From Tolypeutes matacus (Eukaryota > Chordata > Mammalia > Cingulata > Chlamyphoridae), in NCBI GenBank assembly GCA_026826555.1, contig JAKSZT010053928.1, forward strand, positions 40,968,806 through 41,032,805: a DNA stretch of 64,000 nt, read 5' to 3'. Below are positions 59,621-64,000 of the stretch, piece by piece. A model generated the notes under the pieces. It searched no databases, was not told the origin of the DNA, and saw nothing but the letters and a program-made list of their open reading frames with translations. Numbering within the stretch: position 1 is the stretch's first letter; each line of letters begins with the position of its first letter. The position numbers and the translations under genes are program-made.

Positions 59621-60364
59621 CAACTACCACCGTAAATCAGGGTTCATGTGGGAAGGGGAGTGGTACCAAGAATCACTAGCTCAATCCAATGCTTTTGTAT
59701 GACCTGTAGAGCTCTGTGTGTGTTCTTATCTTGCTCTGCATTAAAGTGTGCTCTTATGTTTTTTAAAATTCTGACATCTCTAAATCCTTCTATAGGTAGT
59801 AAACTGCAAGGCAGTTTCTCCGGTTCTTCTTTCTCTACGGTGCCTGGCAAATATTTGGCACTTAAATAATTTTTAGTTCTTTTGATCAATGTAACTGAAA
59901 AGCTGAGATCCTACAGGATGTGGCTTCCTTACAAGCATCTTTAAGCAATTGCAGTAAATGCATTGAAATTGCAGGTGCTTCTGCTTTCATCCTTAGTAAA
60001 TAAATATTCTCACCCTTTTGTATTGTCACCAGTTTGTGTTTTGCTTGTGAAAGGATATTTCCTTTGCTAGGTGTTTAGTAGCACTTCTGCTTTTTTTTTT
60101 TTTTTTTTTTTTTTTCTTTTTTTCCTCAGTATTGTGACACCTTTAGGTCTAATAGATTTTCTCAGAAGAGATTCAGGTTCTTTTTGGAACATGAGAAAAT
60201 TTTTCAATGGGCTATTTCTCTTGGAGAACATCTCATCTACTCTCTTCTCACTATACGCTGACCTCTATTCCTCACCATGTCCTGGAGGTTTTCTTTCTAT
60301 TCTCCCTCTGTGTATTCCAGTAGAGCTCATTCTAATAGTAGGGGGAATGTAACAAAGTGGGAAA
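59621..60364. other. Intergenic; poly-T tract
   Basis: No gene seen. A long T tract at 60092-60120 produces the T-rich start of a 93-codon frame that I do not regard as coding. Confidence 0.5.
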
Positions 60365-60555
60365 TTTAGGCAGTCAAGCTTACACTGAGTGAAATCCTTC
60401 CTAAGCCACTTATTAGCTTTGTGACCTCAGGTAAGTTAGATTCTTTGGCTCAGCTTCTTAATTTGTAATGTGAAGAATATAATACTTTCCTGATTTGTTT
60501 TTTTGTGAGGACTTAATGTTAGTATGAAGACTATACCACAGTGTTTAACTTTTTG
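60365..60555 (+). repeat. MIR element
   Basis: 'cttattagctttgtgacctcagg', 'ggctcagcttcttaatttg', 'tttttgtgaggacttaatg' in MIR order. Confidence 0.75.
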
Positions 60556-62833
60556 CTGTACCTATTTTGATCCCATAAAAGAGTTGATATTCTGAGATAT
60601 TTAGTGATCCCCCCCAAAACTATTAAAATTTTTTAAAAATTACCAAGTAATAAGCAGAGAGATTCACTCAACGCTTCAGCCTTATCCAATAATCAAGTCT
60701 CATCATTCCTTGGGATTTCCCCCAATCCTGACACTTCCATCTGTAATTTTTACCCTGATTTCTGAAATGAATTAAGAAGTAGGGTGATACTTTGGCAGGG
60801 AATGATTATGTATGTTGGGCACATTACCTGAAAACCAAATTTATTTTCAGATTGTGCTAAGATAGCTCATGAGCTAAATAAAATAATTTTAATTAGAGCC
60901 ATTGGTGGAATTTTTGTTCAAGATAGGGGGGAGAGAGAGACTCACATATAAAAGTGCTGAAAATAAGAAGAGGGAGTGACAACAGCATACCAAAGATTTT
61001 GATAAAATTTTTGGAAGACAGAAGGTGTGTAGAACCAAGACAGATGAGTCCCAGAGGAAAGAGTCACCGTTCAGAGCAGGCACAGGATAAAATTTTCAGT
61101 GGGCCAGGAAACTGTTCTTCATGCTGGAGGCCCCTGGACTTAGCTTATGAAGAGCTGATATGATAAGGGGAAAAGAAGCTGATGCTGTGGATTAAAGAAC
61201 AGCTTCCGGAGTGGCTGTTCTGGTGAGTGCATCCCCTCCCCACCCTGAAGTTGTCCTTGCCCAGTGCTGCTTGTGTTGTCAGTGTTTGCCACCAGCCAGC
61301 AGCCAGAGACATGCTCTATGAAGTTATACAAGCTTCTCTCTGCCAGGAATTGGACTCTCTGGTTTACTGAGATAGGGGGAATGAGTTAGGAAAAGAATTG
61401 GTTTATGTTGTGTAGAAGCAAAACAAGTATGATTAAAACACACCACTACCAACAACATCATAACTTTGCCTTTGTCTTTTCCTTAAGCCTTCACAGAGAC
61501 ATAAAAAACAAATGAGACATAAATGACTTTCTTAACAAGATGCTCTGACCCCAGCTTCTCCTTGCCTATCCCAGTCTCCATGAACAGGGAAGCACTGGGT
61601 AGCCATGAGAGGCCTAGAATTGGTGAGGATCTGGTGAGAGAACAAAAGATCCAGGAGAAACATGTTAGGGTTGAAGGATAATGATCAGAAGAAAGGAGGA
61701 CAATGCCTTACTTCGGGAAAGAAAGCAAAATTCCCTCCTCTCTCTCTTCTGCAGTTGGGGACCAAAATTCAACCTCTTCTTGTGGACCCAGTACCTTGTA
61801 TGTCTAGGAGGAGCCCTAGGAGCCATGTCCCATTGCCCTATATTTTTGATCAGTTAATACAAGTGGGCTTCAAGCTCAATGCCTTGTTTACCACTCCAGT
61901 TTACTACCATGCTCTGAATTTATTTATTTGTCTAGGCTTGAAAATATGTTTTGCACTTGAAAACCATTTCTTCTCGGGTTTTGACTTTGGTCTTTATGTT
62001 TCAGCCACTGGATCATCACTGTGAACCATAATATGACCCACCTACCAAAGTGCATCCCCCAGGGCTCACTCTCCTTATATCAGTGCTGACCTGGATGGAC
62101 CCTCAGGTCTCTGCATCCAATGAATATTGCTAGCTTATTTGCCTATCCCAAACACACAATTTGTTAGGGAATCAACCTTGTTTTAAGTTGGGTATCTAGC
62201 CTCAATCCTTCTAGTCTTCTTCTTTTCCACATGATTGATTATATCATGGGCTTCAGAATAATCAGTTTATCAGGAGGGAAAAGGAGATTTGGGGCAGAAG
62301 CCTTTGTCACATACAAAGGTGGGGCATTTGACTAGAGTTTATAATTAGGTAATGTATTTTTTAAAAAGGAGCTTGGTGAATGGCTAAGAACATACAGATT
62401 GGTCCTGTTTTAGTCCAGATAAAGAAATGTTTCATTCGCAATTCAGTTATGTTTCAGGAATAATGAAAGTTTCTCAGATTTATCTTAAAGCACCAGCAGT
62501 GTTTTACAGTAACCCAATGCCTCTGTACTTGGGTTTCATCAAATTTTGCAATTGATATCAATATGAAAAGCATATTCCAAAAGGAATCATGGGGTTGGTC
62601 CTTTGCCCCAGAGACAGAGAATATACAGGGTTTATTCTGGATAGAATTGGTGTCAGTTGTTGTAGAGGTCCAACAGGGTTTCAATATCTTTTGAATGACT
62701 TGCCTTCAGTATTTTCTCAAGGCTAATCAAAGTTCTCAATTATTTGAGTAACTAATCACTGGCAAGTAGATATCTTCAAAAAGTTTTGCAGTTTTAGATG
62801 AAGCCAGAGTAACTTTCAGATTTTCTTTCTTTC
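60556..62833. other. Intergenic, no recognisable gene
   Basis: No confident repeat. A 120-codon frame at 61662-62024 shows no known domain and lacks supporting signals. Confidence 0.5.
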
Positions 62834-62860
62834 TTTTTTTTTTTTTTTTTTTTTTTTTTT
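62834..62860. repeat. Poly-T tract
   Basis: An uninterrupted run of 27 T preceded by a TTTC-rich stretch. No retroposon body was recognised beside it. Confidence 0.8.
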
Positions 62861-62874
62861 GATCAACTGCTAAA

Positions 62875-63015
62875 TGCAGTTTTAGGAGCTGGAGACGCAC
62901 AGATGAAGGTCATATGTGGTCTCCTCAAAGGGCTGCCAAATTAGTGGGTGACACAGCACATTTAATGAATACTTTCAGTGTAATGTGGTAAGTATAATTA
63001 TAGTGGCTATGAAAC
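62875..63015 (+). repeat. Old unclassified repeat, 5' part
   Basis: 'gcacagatgaaggtcatatgtgg', 'ctcctcaaagggctgccaaatt' and 'agtgtaatgtggtaagtataa' have the word order of the family seen at 5655, 9700 and 23220. Confidence 0.45.
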
Positions 63016-63314
63016 GATCCATAAATAATAGTACAAAATTCTTCCAAGTATACCAAAATATGTAAATTCTTTTCCTTTTTACAACTTAATTTTTCTTGCA
63101 AGCTCCCACCTCACTAGGACAGCTGGATATTTTAACCTCAATTCCCTGTGGTCATGTCAAGTTCCACAAGGCCAAGGCCTTGAAGGGGGTCCCAGAGCAT
63201 ACAGGTACTTTTGTGGTCCATGTCAGTACATTCCTTCAGGTTTGGCCACCCTCTGCTGCTTTTGTGCTGTGGACCAAGGAATCTTTGTCATGATGGCCAC
63301 TGTTTGCCTAGTCT

Positions 63315-63490
63315 AGAGATTCTCCATCCAGGCTGCATGTTAGATTCACTAGAGGAAATTTTAGAAAAAAACTGTGCCAGAGCCTCACCCCTGGAGACAC
63401 TGATTCTGTTGGTTTTGGGGGTAGGACTTGGGCTTGTGTTTTTTAAACACTGTGTGGCTTTAACATGCCGTCTTATTGAGAATCACTGGC
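63315..63490. mobile_element. MER5-like non-autonomous hAT element
   Basis: 'ccaggctgcatgttagattc', 'tgccagagcctcacccctgg', 'agacactgattctgttgg' and a right end 'attgagaatcactgg' match the MER5A plan in order. Confidence 0.75.
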
Positions 63491-64000
63491 TTGGTGCCCC
63501 ACACATCACTTTTCTCTCTGGTCTCAGAGTGCTTCCAGAGGACAGACGGAACATACCCTTTCTCCTCAGCCTGGAATAATCCTTTTCTACTGGAGAACAA
63601 ATATCACCACTACTGCCCAAACACACAGGCAAGTGGATTCCTTCCCTGGTCCTGTGGTCTGCAGGTGACCCATTTATCAAAACACCCTAGGGGCCACAGA
63701 AAATGTTTTTCCCCATTTCTGGCCCTAGTCCTTAAACAAAAAGTCAACTGTGTCCAAATGTTGGGGAGGCTTGTGAATTGTGACAGTGCTGAATCAGAGA
63801 GGGAAACTGTTTTGGCATGCAGGAAGGAATTGAGCAGTGGAAAATTAAATAACTTCTCAAGTCTTTCCCTTGGAGAGTTGGATTGCAATAGATTCCCACC
63901 TGATCAAGTATCAAGTATTGCTTTCTAGTAGTTCTGAATGGCTGTTTTCTCTCTTTTCTTTTGGCTCAATTTGTGGTTTTAGAAGTGGGGACTCAGGAAT
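63491..64000. other. Intergenic, no recognisable gene
   Basis: A 150-codon frame (63476-63928) overlaps two other frames and shows no known domain. I do not call a gene. Confidence 0.45.

Noticed and set aside
60071..60352. 93-codon frame with a phenylalanine-rich start as a membrane protein
   Set aside because: The phenylalanine run is the translation of a poly-T tract, and the rest has no family resemblance.
63211..63928. 122- and 150-codon frames near the window end as exons
   Set aside because: The first crosses a MER5-like element; neither shows a domain, and they overlap in different frames.

Overview
The window is a gene-poor, AT-rich, CpG-poor stretch of mammalian nuclear DNA. I found no intact protein-coding exon set. 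The organism is most likely a xenarthran, and my best guess is a two-toed sloth (Choloepus). The basis is the tRNA-derived SINEs (spacing like GGTTCGATCCCxGGxACCTCC, tails of TAAATAAATAAATCTTTAAAA type), the L1 3' UTR type, and MaLR-like LTRs of a kind I associate with sloth and armadillo DNA. Older layers (MIR, L2, MER5-like hAT copies, degenerate L1M, MLT1-type LTR) are those of any placental mammal. The species call is recognition from memory, not a search.

Layout. 1-14850 is mostly unique or very old DNA. It holds a two-ended L1 ORF2 fragment (2674-3470), a composite retroposon with a perfect 12-bp target duplication (3597-4282), MIR/L2 relics and an old unclassified repeat family. 14855-15048 holds a U1 snRNA retropseudogene with A-tail and target duplications. 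15049-31424 is mainly non-repetitive sequence with one full-length SINE bearing two tRNA-like blocks (17821-18314), L1 3' ends and MIR copies. 31425-43325 is the most structured part. A single ancient MIR appears to be split by about 11.7 kb of later insertions: an antisense L1, itself interrupted by two solo LTRs and a short L1-tail retroposon, then a third LTR that is itself split by a nearly full-length sense L1. 44337-44780 is an antisense MLT1-type LTR. 49990-57300 holds at least two fossil sense L1 copies, hit by an L1-tail retroposon, a tandem two-tRNA SINE, two unclassified inserts and a beta-actin processed pseudogene. 58701-59620 holds the second, longer copy of the composite retroposon. 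59621-64000 is again gene-poor.

Nothing here works as a set of cooperating genes. What the window records is insertion history: L1-type machinery moved its own transcripts, SINEs, U1 snRNA, actin mRNA and a composite of several modules, and LTR elements landed between. The best candidate for something undescribed is the composite retroposon present at 3609-4270 and 58714-59607. It has a ~200-bp 5' module with two conserved hairpins, a two-tRNA SINE, and in one copy an L1-like 3' tail; the two copies end at two different 3' sites.
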